Below are positions 1-32,097 of a stretch of 64,000 bases of DNA, in pieces. Origin of the DNA: Archilochus colubris (Eukaryota > Chordata > Aves > Apodiformes > Trochilidae); NCBI GenBank assembly GCA_023079485.1, contig CM041085.1, positions 29,931,121 to 29,995,120 of the forward strand, written 5' to 3'. Below the pieces are notes generated by a model. The model was not told the origin of the DNA, made no database searches, and worked only from the letters and a program-made list of their open reading frames with translations. The position numbers and the translations under genes are program-made. How positions within the stretch are numbered: position 1 is the first letter of the stretch; each line of letters starts with the position of its first letter.

Positions 1-2016
<2,016 letters not shown>

Positions 2017-5000
2017 TAAGTTATGAACAAGCATGCACAAAATTTCTTAAAGTGTTCTTTCAGGTGAATGTCTAAGGCATGTTCAATAAGACCAAAATAT
2101 GTGTCTCTTGCTTTCTGCTACACATCATGGTAAATGAAAACAATAAAAATTTGTTTAATCCTTGTAAGCTTTGCATTAAATAGCTTTAACTTTTTCTTGA
2201 TAAGATGCAAAGCTAATTCATTTGGTTGCACTTCTAAAGAAAGAAGTTGTTTGCATGGCATTGTTAGATCTTGTGGCTCCTGCTGGTAGCAATTTTAATC
2301 ACTGTTCACTCAGCTGAGTGAATTTGTTGTAGAAGACAGAAAACAGACTTGAAATGACAGCTGTTAATGGTTTCTCACGCCAGTTGAAACAGGTCTAGGT
2401 CAATTTTGTAGCATACAAAGAGAAGAAAATGTTACTGAAATGAGGGATGTTCTGCTAACTCAGTTACAGGGGGGTTCAGCTCTCACTGGATTGGGAACTG
2501 AAGCTGTTACTGTGTCTTACTCCTGATGTATAACCACACACATACTTTCAAAACAAACACACTAGGAAAAGAACTATATTTTAGATTGTTTTGCTAGTGC
2601 AAGCATTATGTAAAAACTCTTGAAGATGTGTTTATTGTACTGCAGTGGATGAGCTCCAGAGGAGTATATGATTACATCAGGGACAAGGATGAGAAAGGCT
2701 GCTTGATGATTCCTTGGCCAGCACTGGCCTGCCTTCCCTTCATTAGGCAAAGCTTTCAGCACCAAGCATATTCTTCTTAAAATGGAGAGTCTTTACAGCC
2801 TGCAGGATACACACTTTATTTGCTTCAGAGAGGTGCTACAGGGATCATTCGTACTCCAGAAACAAACTGGATAAACCATGCTAAAGGAAGTGTATTTAGT
2901 GCAATGCCTTCATACAATCTGAAATGTTTCCCAAAGAGTGACTGTGATATTTGAAAACCATTTTATTTCTCTTCAGTGTTTGATCTATCAAATTTTTAAC
3001 ACTTAGCTTGAAAATCTAATAGAAGAATGGAAATTAGCCTGAAATGCAGCTCATTTTGAGGGAAGGAATAATTCATTAGGTGAGTGAAGAGGTTTGAATT
3101 AATGAATGTACTCTGTGCTGTATACAGCCCTAACTGAAATAAAAGATGTGGCAGCCCCCAAAGGCACTTCTTCCTTCTTGCTTTTTAAAACAGTAGAATA
3201 AAATGAACAAAGCTGGACAGTTGCCAGAACCTAAAGCTGTGTTTTATCTCCTACAATTTCCTTCTAATTTCCTTTCTAGACAAAAGTTTTGACCTCAGAC
3301 TCATTTCTAGAAATCCTTTGTGAAATGCAGCTCAAGTTAGTGCATTAGACAGTGTTCATATAGTGCATCTGAAATGTCCTTGTTTCCTTTTAAAACGTGG
3401 AGGAAGAATTCCTGTGTTTTGCTTACGCCCTTTGCCACCTGGATGCCCCTTTCCTTGAGTTTTTGGAATTGTTGTGTAAAATCACAACTGATTTTTGTTC
3501 CTGAGGTCATGAGATGTTCAAGTTCTCATTACAGCCAATTTTTCATTTTGTTCTATTCTTTTTGTGGGACAAAATAAAGGTTCTATCTGTATTAGTTCTT
3601 AAAAAGTGGGTCTGCTTGCTGATATAATTTAATGAATGTTTTTGCGTGCGTATTTACAGTGATGGTTCCCTAATTGTTGGAGTCTTGAATTAAAAAAGCT
3701 AAATGACAATTTTGGGGATTTTTTTTTTTTTTATCTTCTCCATCCCCCAATGCTTTCAGCTCACACTGTGAAAATGTTGCATTATCTGGACCAGCCTGAG
3801 ATCAGGCTTTGAATGCTGTCCCTCTCGGTGGTGGTGGCAATTGGTGGGAAAGGGGCTGAGAGGGAGTTTTGGTGGCTCCTCAGGCCTGGAGTACTCAAGA
3901 GGAATTTCCCTTTTTTGTCCAGTTTTGCCTTGGCAGTTTTCCACCTGAGCTTCCTTCAATTTGTTGCTTAAGTTCCATCAAGCCACAAAACACTTCCAGC
4001 TCTAAAGACAGCAGAGCAGCTGTATTTAGACCTTCTTTCTTCTGCACTCTCTTGAAACATTGATACATACATTTTCCAGCCTCAGTAAATCAGGCATAAA
4101 ATTTCAGTGTGAAGGTAGTCCTCTATTTGAGAAAGGACATCAAATACACTCTCCCCCACCCCCCTTTTCAGTTTTCATATGGGTAGATCCCTTTTTAGCA
4201 ACTACACTGCCAAGCTGAAAAATATATCTGCAAGTTATGGGGTTTGCTGCCACAGAAAGTGAACTCTGGAACCGGTATTGCTGAAAGAGACATTAATAGA
4301 TCTTTCTCTATTGCTTTGTTTCCTGTGTAAACACACATTTCTGTTGCTCTCAAGCTGGCCTAATACACTTTTCTGAACAGGTGTTGAAGGCTTATTTAAG
4401 GAATTTAGACAACATATCAAAAAAACTGAATTCCATGGATGGGGTAGAGGAAAACATCAACTTCAGTGCCTCTGCCTTTTTGTCAATGATAATTTTGCTT
4501 GAGGTAGAAAAGGGTTAGCAGAAAGATATTTCTGAGTTGACTGAGGTATTTGGGGGAGGAGGGAACAGAGATACATAAATATGCTTTTTAAACTCATGCA
4601 AAACCACAAAAGCAGGGGCAGGGATCCAGAAAATAAGCTTTATCAACCAAATAATTGGGACAAAAAACATATAGAGTGGTAGTGAAAATGGAATACTTAC
4701 TCATCACACCCTCTTGAGCTGATTTGCTTGTTTGGGCTTAATAAATATAGAACTAAGCAAGAATTAAGAGGAAGCTGTATGCAAATATTTTCACTTTTAA
4801 TGTGTTCTTTGGATTATATTTTTCAATCTTTACATGTGTTTATAGGATGCAAAAGTTTGGGAGCAAAAATACAGCTGATTTTTCCTGGGGTTAGAATGAA
4901 GAGATACTAGTTTTAGGCAACCTACAAAAAAATTCAAACAACAAACCACAAAAGAAAAAGAATATAATTTCTAGAGTTGTGCCTTTGATAATTTCACTGG

Positions 5001-5869
5001 TAGTAACATTCTGCCAGCACATTTGCAGTGCCACAAAATATAAGTTCATAAGATAAAATAGAACATGCATACATGGTTATTCTTTGTGGCTAATTCTTGT
5101 CAAAAGTTTTCAGCTTTCTAGAAGTCTCATATTTAGTGCTGTTTATTTGCAACTTTGGGTCCCCAGAGGATTATTTAGAATGCCATTATTTTTAAAAGGG
5201 AGAGAGCTAGAATGAGTGACTGTGACAGTACCTTGTGTTAACTCCAATGTTTATATAGATGCGCAGTAAGTTGAATCACCCTTTTTCCAGGCATTCAGTT
5301 TTATTATTTTTTTTTTTCCCCAGAGCTGGTTTTCAGTTGGATCAGCCAGCAGACCCAGCTCATCATGCTACTGTACATGAGCACAGGTGTGAAGGGGAAG
5401 ACAGTGCTGCCCCTGGGCAATAGCAGAGCTTTGGATCAGCCCAAGTCAGCTCTGACCCAACTGATGAGCTCTGTTAGCTAAGCTTTTTTAAAATTATTTT
5501 TTAATGTTGGTTATCTGGCCTTCAGCAATTTTTTGGTTAGTGTACTTTTTCTCATTCAGTGCAATGGAGTTTGGAAGGAGTGCACCCTTGTGCACATGTG
5601 CTCTGGTGTATGTGTGTGTGCTGTCTCTTGCTCCTGCCCGGCATGTGGTTCCTCAGGTTAATGAGTAACAACCTGAGAGTGTTTGGGATAGGGTGCTCTT
5701 AATTGTTGGTTTCAGCCTGCTTTGATGAAAGCAACTTTGACTTTTAAATTGGGAGCAACAGGAAAATGTAATGTCTTCTTTGGTTCATGAGCAACATCTA
5801 AAACCTTTGGATTTGTTAAATAATAGAATTGTTAAATATTGTAGCCTCAGTTCTGAGGCTGGCCCGGCA

Positions 5870-6420
5870 ATTAAACTGAATGACAGATGCTCTCTATTAA
5901 TCCTTCCCCCCCTCCTTGATAAAGAAAGGAGAGACAGACTTATGAGTTGGAAACTTAACTACACACCCTTAATGAAACAGTAATGATAAAAAGGAAAAAT
6001 TACTAAATATATACAAATATACAGGAAAATTGATAACACATTCCTCCCCCTCTTCCCCCAGTAACTCTCACGTCACCACTGAGGCTGCAGGGCAGCCCTG
6101 GGAAAGTCCAGGCTGGACTCCTGGAATCAGCAGCAGTCAGGATCTGGAGGCAGGAACACACAGATTCAGGCTGGCAGGGATCAGGACCACAGGCAGAAAA
6201 ACAGAATCCTCCCAGGATGCCAAAGCAAACGGGGGCAGGTGAAGAAAGGGAAGCAGGAAGGGGTTTGACCCTCGTGATCCCTCAAATTTATACTGAGTGT
6301 GACGTGTATGGGATGGAATACTCTGGTTAATTTTCGTCTTTTATCTTGTCTACTCCTCCTCAAAGAAGGGTAGCAGGTGTGACCTTTTTACTCCTTTTCT
6401 TCTTCAAGAGGTCAAAATGT
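5870..6420. mobile_element. Probable avian ERV-L-type LTR relict
   Basis: The segment contains text I associate with bird ERV-L LTRs: a GGAGAGACAGACTTATGAG block, an A/T-rich ACAAATATACAGGAAAATT stretch, then ATGGGATGGAATACTCTGG followed by a TC-rich GTCTACTCCTCC region. It is moderately GC-rich inside AT-rich intron. No retroviral coding sequence, primer-binding site or clear TG...CA ends were found, so it is at most a decayed solo LTR. Orientation is unresolved. Confidence 0.5.
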
Positions 6421-8329
6421 TCCTCAGATCTGAGCAGTGTCCTTGGTTCTGCACACCAGTCTCTGGCTGTAACTATAAACATCAAGTGTTATCAGTCCTA
6501 GAAGCAGACATTGACTGAGAAACTTGCTGTTAATTTCAGCAAGTGCAGCTACTTACAAAAGACTCAGCTGAAAGCAAAATTACAAGACGGAAAATTACAT
6601 TTATTTTCATTTTTCATTTATTACATTTATTACTGGCTTAATCCAGGACACCTGTAAAAATATTTCAAAAAAGCCTGCTAAGCCTTGAACTTCAGCTGTG
6701 TGTCTCTGTAAAGGCTGCTGGGTGTGCTGCCATGTTATCCACATTCCTGTATGTCCTAAGTTAGAGCTACAGCTGTATGACAAGTTAGCCCCAAGTCAGC
6801 TGCTGTCTCCACCTCTCCTGGCCTCCAATTCGTCATTTTTCTACTTGGACTCACCTGAGGTGAGCTACTTCAAGGGGCTAAAATGGCTGAAGGCTCACTA
6901 CAGTAAGAAAGGGAATAGATTTTTTTTTAGCATGGTTTGGTTCCCTGAACCAGCCCTCCCAACAGACTGGACACTGCAAGTTAAGGAGAAGAAAAATTGC
7001 AGAATTAGGTGGTTATGTGTGAAGTGGTCAGTGTCAGCTTGCAGAGAAGCATTGCTATGTCTGCTGGAGGGGTGCAATGTTTTCTGTGTATCAGGTCAAA
7101 GTTGGAAAATTTGGTAACCTCTACTGGTAAGATAGATGCTGCCTGTTGTGCTGGATAGGTAGAGTGGCTTAGATATCTTGGGTGCACTCCATCAAGTCTC
7201 TGGGACACTAAGTGGTAGGAAAGCTTAGTGCAGTGACTGGAGAAATTGGTTGTGATGTGATGGGCTCTTGATAGGCTGTGGGGAAGACCAGTTGCAGCCA
7301 TAAGCTGAGGCCCTGTTAAGTCCAGGGGCCACACCTGTGTTGCTGAAGTCCATCTCACAACTGAGAACTACTTTAGGGAATTATTTAAAAACTGGCCGAA
7401 CTGGAAAAGTCACACTGGAGTGACCCACTGTATAAATAAGGTGTAATAAGCTTGTGAATGTTTTAGGGCCAAACCCAAAATCTAACCTAATATATCAACA
7501 TGTGTTCTTTTAAGTGTTGGGGCCAGCTCTAATCACAAACACCCGCAAGTGTTGGCCATAATTTCTACATCTGAATGACAGAAAGACTAGGAGACACTTA
7601 AATTTATGTAGACTCTCTCAGGTTCTGACCAGGGTGATAAAGTGGTTATATCATCATACAGACAAAAAATTCTCTTGTATTTTCTGTCCCTTTACAGAAG
7701 GAGGGGGTCAGCATCCTCTATCTCCTCTGTTACAGGAGGAGGTTTCTGGCACATGACTACTTTCAAATTCTTGTGATCACAGGAACAAACCTCAAAGACA
7801 GGCCTGTTGGTGAAAAAGTAGTCATCCAAAAATGGACTAATATGCAATATCATGTGAGGAATATGATGGTTTTTGTTGTTTTTGTTTGGTTGGTTTTTTC
7901 TGTTAAAATGAAATGTGGCAAGTTCATGTGTGTGACAGTGTGCAAGTACTTCAACATTGTTTAATAATCTAAATCTTTCCCTCTCCGTGATCCTGGGAAA
8001 TGTAAGGATATCCTTTGCTCTTGCAACCATGGCATTTTTTAAATTAGATATATCCTCTCAGCCCCTATTCCTCTCTCCACTTGAAGGGTATTTCCTTGCC
8101 AAGAGCGATCATGGGGAGGCACTTGTAACTTACACCCACTGGGATGTTCCCCATGGGATGTGATAGGTATTTTAAAGTTAACTGAGTAGCTGAAACTTTT
8201 CCTTGCTTCCCTGTGTTTTTGGTGGAGCAAAGATTCCATTTAATATTTTGTAATTTACTTAATATAAGATGTTCCAGCCTGTTTTATGGGCACTTGGATG
8301 TGAAGGGAATGAGCCCTGGCAGCAAAGAA

Positions 8330-8900
8330 GTCAGCAGTACCCTGGACTTTAATAATGGGAACATGGCCAGGAGAGGAAGAGAAGTGATTATTACCCTTTA
8401 CTCATTAGTACACTCATTACCCTTTGCCCTCAAGTATGGGAAAGACATGTACAAACTAGTGGAAGGCATCACAAGGTTAGTCAGAGCTGCAGTGCTCACC
8501 TGTGAGGAGAGGCTGAAAGAATGGGAATTCTTTAACACAGTGAAGATATGGCTTTGGGAAGACCCCAAGCAGCCCCCCCGGCACCTGCCATGGATGGATG
8601 TGGTCTGGATGAACAGAGCCAGGCAGCTTGTGCTGGTACATGACAGGAGGATGAGAGACTTTGGAACAAGAAGCTCAGGATGGGTTTAAGAAAACACCTT
8701 CTCACCCTGAGGACAGTCAGGCAGAAGACCAGGTCACCCAGAGAAGCTGTGCAGTCTCTGTCCTTGGAGGTTTTCAAGACCAGACTGGATAAAGCCCTGA
8801 ATTAGCTGGTCTGAGCTCAGTTACCTCTGAGCCTGCTACAAGCAGCAGGCTGGACTGAGACCTCATGAGCATCCTGCCATCTTGGGTGATGCTGTGATCC
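8330..8900 (+). mobile_element. CR1 LINE fragment, plus strand, 3' half
   Basis: It matches the CR1 3' region in order: a GGGAGGTGATC-like block, the GAGGAGAGGCTGAAAGAATG block, then CCTTCTCACCCTGAGGACAG, GTCCTTGGAGGTTTTCAAGA and a decayed terminal octamer (GTGATGCTGTGATCC). A 158-codon ORF over this region (8213-8689) is mostly this element and not a gene. Confidence 0.85.
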
Positions 8901-9900
8901 TAAGTGGATGTGTTGGGAACCTCTGAAAACTTGAAATTGCAGGAAATTGAGATTTTCTTTAGTTTTTTTAAGAGGGAAAAGAGAAACAATAGATAGTATA
9001 GCTCTGCGGCACCAAAAGGCAAACAGGTGTGTTGCTGTCTTTAGGCATTGCCTGGGTCTTAAGGTTTAGAAGATGCCCACAGCTGCTCAAAAGCAAAGAT
9101 AATTAGCAACATATTGCTACATAAGCATAACTCACACATTTGCACACCGACAACAGAAAGAAGAAAATCTCAATTACGAAACCAGTTGCATTCAGAGCAG
9201 AAATAATGTAACATTTCTCTGTTTGGGAGATTATTTGACTTGAATTTATAAAGCTGAATTTACAGGCTTGATTTATGGATTATTAGGTTTCAGATTTTTT
9301 TATAAAGATGCTGTTGCATGAAAAATATGTTTAAGAATGGTTTTAATTAATATGTATAGTGTTAATGCAGTCTTCAATCTTGCAAATAATTACACTGCTG
9401 TTATCAAGGAGCACAGTTACTGAAAACTTGTGATCCAAATATTTATTTCAGCTTTTGACTGTGAAGTTACATTTGCTTCCTGTAGATGTTTTTATCTCTT
9501 GCCAGATCAAAAGTATCTTTAGTTGTGAATTAAATGTTATTTCACTGTTTATATGTATGTATACAAAACATCTTAAGAAAAAACAGCATTTGCTTTCTTT
9601 TAACAAAAAGAAAACCACCTCAATCCTGTTGCTCCAACTACATTTAAAAGTTAAATTGCATTTTATAGGACATAGAGACCTCATTCTGGCTGAAAAGTGT
9701 CCTCGAAAAAGTGTCTTGATATCTCATTAGTGTCAGAAACTTAGGGGGTTTGGCACTCACAAAAGTATTCAGCAAAAGAGCCTCAAAAAAACAACCAATA
9801 GAAAAGAATAGGTAAATCTTTAGACTTTTCATCCCAGATGAGTTTGTAACTTGTATAATAAATAGCAGGACTCATTAGGGCAATTTATCAAACTTAATAA

Positions 9901-14383
<4,483 letters not shown>

Positions 14384-14425
14384 GACTGCACTGTAGCTGA
14401 AATGGAAGATAAAGTTCAGACTGTA
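14384..14425 (+). CDS. CNKSR3: CNKSR3 exon 5, 42-base small exon in CRIC
   Basis: A 14-codon exon (DCTVAEMEDKVQTV) between a T-rich acceptor (gtttataG) and the donor GTA|gtaagt. It is phase 0 on both sides, so skipping it would remove 14 residues without a frameshift. The DCxVxEMEDKVxTV pattern is the expected continuation of the CRIC domain. Confidence 0.95.
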
Positions 14426-16231
14426 GTAAGTACTCATTTCTTTTGAAACTTGGCTTCCCACATTCACATTTATTTTGGTGGCTTCTAGGTTGACTGTACT
14501 AACAACAGTTTTCCAATCCCACACATGAGTTTATTTCACAGTAAACATTGTTATAGGACATTTTGTGAGCACTCTTCACTGTAGAGGAAGTAAGTGAAAT
14601 TTGTGAACAGACAGGTGGTGTTAAAGAACATGGAATCATGTTCTTTAAAGTTTTATTACACAGCTATTTTTTTTAGGAGAATTTAGACCTCAAATTTTCA
14701 AGGGAGGGATAGTACTGTAGAATAATTGTAGGGTAGGTAAACCAATTATGACTAAAGTGTATTTTAGTGCCTGAATAAGCAGAGACTATGCCTTATTAAG
14801 CTTCTTCATGTAAAAGAACTGCCCTGCCACAGAAATCAAACTCTGTCTCTGATTGTACTTGAACTTGAAAGATCAGGGGATGTCTGAAACAGCCTTGTGA
14901 CCAAATGAGGAGCTTAATGGAATGCTTTTTATATTTTGTAACACTTAATCATCTCTTCCTGCTTTTGACATGACCCAGGCTGTGCTCTTTGATAAGGCCT
15001 TCCGCTAGCTCATAGATGCTTAGGAATTTAGCAGCACAATACCTAAAAATATTTTTGTCAGTAAATAATCAGATCACGTAAAAGGGAGTTTTCTGTATCT
15101 TTTTCCATTTGTGCACACCCACTCTGGAACTGGGTATTGTTGTTTGGAGTTCCCTTGTTTGAGCATTTCCTCACATTCACACTTAAGCATTGTTTTGTTT
15201 TATTTTATTGCTGCACTATAAAACTGACGTAAAACAAAGCGAAATGTTGGAACTATTGTTTTCAGGAACCATTGTAGTCCAAACCCATGTCTTCCAACAA
15301 GACAGTTCCCCCTGCCCTGTAATTACATAGATCTACTTTGAAGGATTCAAACCCCTTGTGAAAGATGGATTACCTTGCTTGTTTACAGATTGCATTTAAC
15401 TAACTACTGTTTACTAATCCTCCCTCCCTTCTTTAAGCTTTTGTAAATGACTTTGAGTTTCAGCATTGCTTCAGTTAATGTCAAGACCCAAGATACCCTG
15501 TGGGGCTTCATCCAAATTTTTGTGTAGGGACAGCAACAATTTTTTAACTAGGATTTCTTTTTTTTTCCTTCTGATTACTTAGCTGTTCTGCTCGTTAAAA
15601 TGTACATGAGACAAAGCCATTCTGACTTAACTGACACACACACAAGGTCAGAATTTGCCTTTAGTTACAATGTTGGCTTAGGATCAGTTATGTTTTGGTC
15701 AAAAGGAAATATGAACCTTGCTTGTGTAAGCATTCCAGGAAAGGTCAGCTCAGAGGCACAGTGAGAGAAATGATGCTAAAATGCTGAAGTGCTAAATGTA
15801 CTACCTTAAGCTGTAAAGCTTTGTATGGTTGAGTCAGTGGCCAGCACCTCACTTTTTGTGACACATTATCAATTTTATTCTCAAGCAGAAACAAAGAATA
15901 ATATGAAAAACTGTCAGTTGTTCCCACAAGGAATCATCAAAAAGTTTCAGTATTTTAATAGGCATTTTGGCTAAAGCAAGCAAACCTCAAAAACATTTTT
16001 TTGCTATGTTTAGTGTGTTTATTTTAAGACAGAGGATGTGTTGGCATCTATTATGATACAGTGGCACTAATGGAAACACATAGTTTGTACTAGGTTACAG
16101 TAAGAAGATAAACATGATGTAGAATAGTGGCCCAAGTCTTAGAACTGATTTCCTTTCAATTTTTGAAAACTGAAGGAGAAAGAAACCATGAGAGAAATTT
16201 TGTCACTCTTCTTTCTATGTGCTCATTGTAG
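14426..16231 (+). other. CNKSR3: CNKSR3 intron 5
   Basis: Non-coding, AT-rich, no repeats recognised. Confidence 0.85.
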
Positions 16232-28723
<12,492 letters not shown>

Positions 28724-29775
28724 CTATTGTTCACAGGACTGTTACCAAGTGCCTTTGCTCATCGGTCAGACTTAACTACTTTACAGCTTAACTGATGCAT
28801 AGTGACTAATGCAGCATTCTTTTCCTGGAGAATCTTACATTGTTGCCTTTTTGTGATTTTTTTTGATGGATCAGAGGGTTTCATAGTGCAAGGAGGGAAG
28901 AATGACAAAGATCAAGTTCCTCTTCCTGGCCAGAAGCTGAGGGCATTTATTCCTTGGAAATGTGTAAAATTTCAGTGATACAGAAGCCACACATGACCTG
29001 AATTATGCACTATGACTATGCATGGTAAATCAATGCATTACCATGAAGTTCAGTGGTGCTTCAGTTGTCTAAATGCTCAGAGGCTGGTGTGACTGGCTGG
29101 GTATCTTGAGTTTGTAGAGCTCAGGAAAAGCTGTGTTACTCTCCTGCCCAGGAAAGAGAAGTAGGAAAATGGCATTTTTATGCAAATTAGGGGTTCTGTT
29201 GCAAGTACTACATGAGATCAACCTTGTGAGGAAGAAGTACTAGAGTTGCTGTTCTTTCTCTGATATCCAGAGAGCTTAAGAAGTCTTATAGGAAGAGAGT
29301 TCTCTTATTCAGAGATCTTAGGATGTTGGACTAATTTAATTATAAATCAATCCAACCTGATATATAATCAATTTTATTGAAATCAGAGTACCAGTAAAGA
29401 GCGCTGAATAGTTGCAGTGCTCATCCATATCCAAGTATCTATGGATTGCTACAACACATCAAGGAGATGCATCTGTAGAGGTGGTAAAGAATATATATAT
29501 TTTTCCTTAATTGTTTAAGAATGACTAGCTGTTAACCAAAGTACACTTCTAAAGACAGTCCTGTTGGACTTAGGAGAACTTATACAGTGGTTCATTTTTT
29601 GAATGATGTGTTGTTTTTATGAAAAATATGTGCTATGATACATTACAGTTGTAAGACACCTTGCTATTTTCTATAGAGCTCTTCCCCTCTCCAGGATTTT
29701 AAAGTAGAATTTGGTATTTTGGGAGGAGAATAAAACTTGTTTAACAAATAAAGAGGATATTGAAGAGATATTGTT
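28724..29775 (+). other. CNKSR3: CNKSR3 3' UTR (probable minimal extent)
   Basis: AT-rich non-coding sequence follows the stop. The end is inferred from two closely spaced AATAAA signals just before it. A longer form reaching the AATAAA at 31165 is possible. No coding pattern is seen. Confidence 0.55.
29729..29752 (+). promoter_or_regulatory. Paired poly(A) signals, AATAAA x2
   Basis: Two AATAAA hexamers at 29729-29734 and 29747-29752 lie about 1 kb after the CNKSR3 stop. These are the first strong candidates for 3' end formation of the main transcript. Confidence 0.5.
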
Positions 29776-31510
29776 TAAAATGGAATGTACATAAGATTGT
29801 TAGTAGGCAAACAGTTGTGTTTAAAGTAATTTAAATGTAAAATATAGTTCTGTATATTTTTGACACTTAAACAGATACAATGTGTACTTTCCTGTCTGCA
29901 GTACTGGGCACAAATTAGACAAATGAAAAAGAGTTTATCTTCCTTGATAATTACAAGACTAGCTATTTTCATAAATGGTGCATTGCCAACAGCCTTTACT
30001 CTCTTGGTCTTGCTGAAGAAGAATAATTTGTATTTAATAACTGGTGTGTACAGAGGGAGGTTAAACACTAGATGCACTTTGGACTAGGGCAGGAATCATA
30101 TGTGATAATACAAGTGATGTTAAAAACACATTGTAATTCTGGCCATGAAGATGCAGCCCTGCAGAGACATAGGCTGTTAAATTCAGTCCTTAATTATGTT
30201 TGATTCTGGCTCAATGGTTACTGATATTGGGACTGGCTTGTAACTTTTTGATCAAACCAGACTCTGTTATGACTGTGTTGCACCACTCTTTTCCACCTCC
30301 ATGAGAGTAGTTTGTCCTAGAGAGCCGGCCAGACACAGCTGCAGTGTACTTGAATCCTCGACCAGTTTGGTCTCTGCTCTGAAACTGTAGTGTTGTAGGC
30401 ACTGTGGTGTAGTCCAGCCCCAAATCGACTAAACTTTTTAAATTTAACCTATGTCGATAACTTCATATCAAAGTTAGAGATGTTATCTAATCAAAGCTTA
30501 AAAAAAGAGTTGTTGCTTGTCTTTAATGTCCTGTTTTCTATGGTTTAAAAATGAATGGGGAAGGATACATTTTGGCATACGCATTCATGCATATTGATGT
30601 GGAAGAACCCATGGATACACTTGACTTGTAACCAGGCACGTTTTAAGGATACTGATAAGTTTCCTGCGTTTGGCCAGTTAGGTTTTCTTGAAATTAGATC
30701 TAAGATAGTGAAATAGGCTTGCTCTAATTTAACAAGTACATTTAAATCACTACAGCTATGAGGAAAAAGCAATTTGTAAGCATTTAGGCAGAGGAACACT
30801 TTCAACATTTTTTTTTTGTCTTTTTTGAAAATTGTTGCCTAAATACAAGCTAACTCTTGCTATGTGGAATGGCTATATGTGGTTCTAAGAGGTCACCACT
30901 AAGCAAGAATATTTCTTGGCTCAGGTATGCACAAATAATGTCTAAGTTATTTCTTTACCAAAGAAGGAAGCATGTAGGTCTTATTTCCTTTTCAGTGTTT
31001 ATTACAAAATGTTAATAATACTAGAAAAGTCCTTTCAAGAGAACTGATAGAATAGGTCTGGAGATGGGCTTGGTGTTGTATAGAGGACAAGTGTGTAGTT
31101 GCCACTGGATGATACAGTGCAATTGGTTGAATTTGCAATTTGGTGAAGATGTGCAGCACCAGCTAATAAAGTCCTATATTTTGTTTCAAAGCAAAGTGAA
31201 GTCCCTTACTGCTTGAGCACCAAATGAAGGGGAAAATAGAAGTACCAGCGAAGGAAGAGAAATAAGGGGAAGTTGTGAGGAACTGATAGAAAGCAGACCA
31301 TTAAGAGCAGTTTTTATACTGTTCTATAAAAAGCATTCAGACTTTAGATGGTTTGCTTCCCTGCATGACCTCCCTTCCATAGAAAAGAATAGAGATTAAA
31401 ATCTCAGCTCTCTGTGTGTCTGTGAACATTAGGCAATACTAACCAGCTGATGTTTAGCAAATAGCAACACGGCACAGATCATTTACTCCCTTTGTTACCA
31501 CTTGGGAAAT
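29776..31510. other. Distal 3' UTR or intergenic
   Basis: AT-rich. A patch at about 30.25-30.43 kb is richer in CpG than its surroundings (GAGAGCCGGCC, TCCTCGACC) and is not identified. No gene seen. Confidence 0.6.
31165..31170 (+). promoter_or_regulatory. AATAAA, possible distal poly(A) signal
   Basis: An AATAAA hexamer followed by a T-rich stretch, 2.4 kb after the CNKSR3 stop. It could end a longer 3' UTR; single hexamers are common in AT-rich DNA, so support is weak. Confidence 0.25.
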
Positions 31511-32097
31511 ATCATGGAATGTTTTGGGTTGGAAGGGAGTTTGAAGATAATTTGGTTCCAACCCTCCTGCATGGGCAGGGACCCCTCCCGCTAGACCAGG
31601 TTGCTCAAAGCCCCATCCAGTCTCTCCTTGAGCACTTCCAGGGATGGAGCATCTCTGACCAATATATTCTAGTGTCTCAGCACCCTCACACTAGAGAATT
31701 TCTTTCTAATCTCTAACCTAAATCTGCCTTCTCTCAGTTTAAAACCATCCCTTTGTCCTCCTCACCAGCTTTCTTGTAGGCACTGGAAGGATGCTATAAG
31801 GTCTCCTTAGAGCCTTCTCTTCTCCAGACTGAGCAATCCCAACTCTCTCAGTCTGTCTTGTAGGAGAGGTGCTCCAGTCCTCTGTTCATATTCATGGCCC
31901 TCCTCTGGGCTTGCTCCAACAACTCCATGACATTATTGTGTTGAGAGCTCCAAACTGGACACAGTACTACAGGTAGGATCTCACTAAAGAGGAGCAGAGG
32001 TGAGAGAATCACATTCTTTGACTGGCTGGCCACACTTCTTTTGATGCAGCCCAGGGTATGGTTGGCTTTCTGGGCTGCAAGTGCACATAGCTGCAAA
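31511..32097 (-). mobile_element. CR1 LINE fragment, about 590 bases, minus strand
   Basis: The longest CR1 copy in the window. On the + strand it opens with ATCATGGAATGTTTTGGGTT and continues with typical reverse-complemented CR1 text: CCATCCAGTCTCTCCTTGAG, CCAGGGATGGAGCATC, TTTCTTTCTAATCTCTAACC, CTCCTCTGGGCTTGCTCCAA, and a final GGCTTTCTGGGCTGCAAGTG. Confidence 0.93.

Noticed and set aside
8213..8689. 158-codon plus ORF
   Set aside because: Most of it lies in a CR1 3' region, which is not protein-coding in that part.
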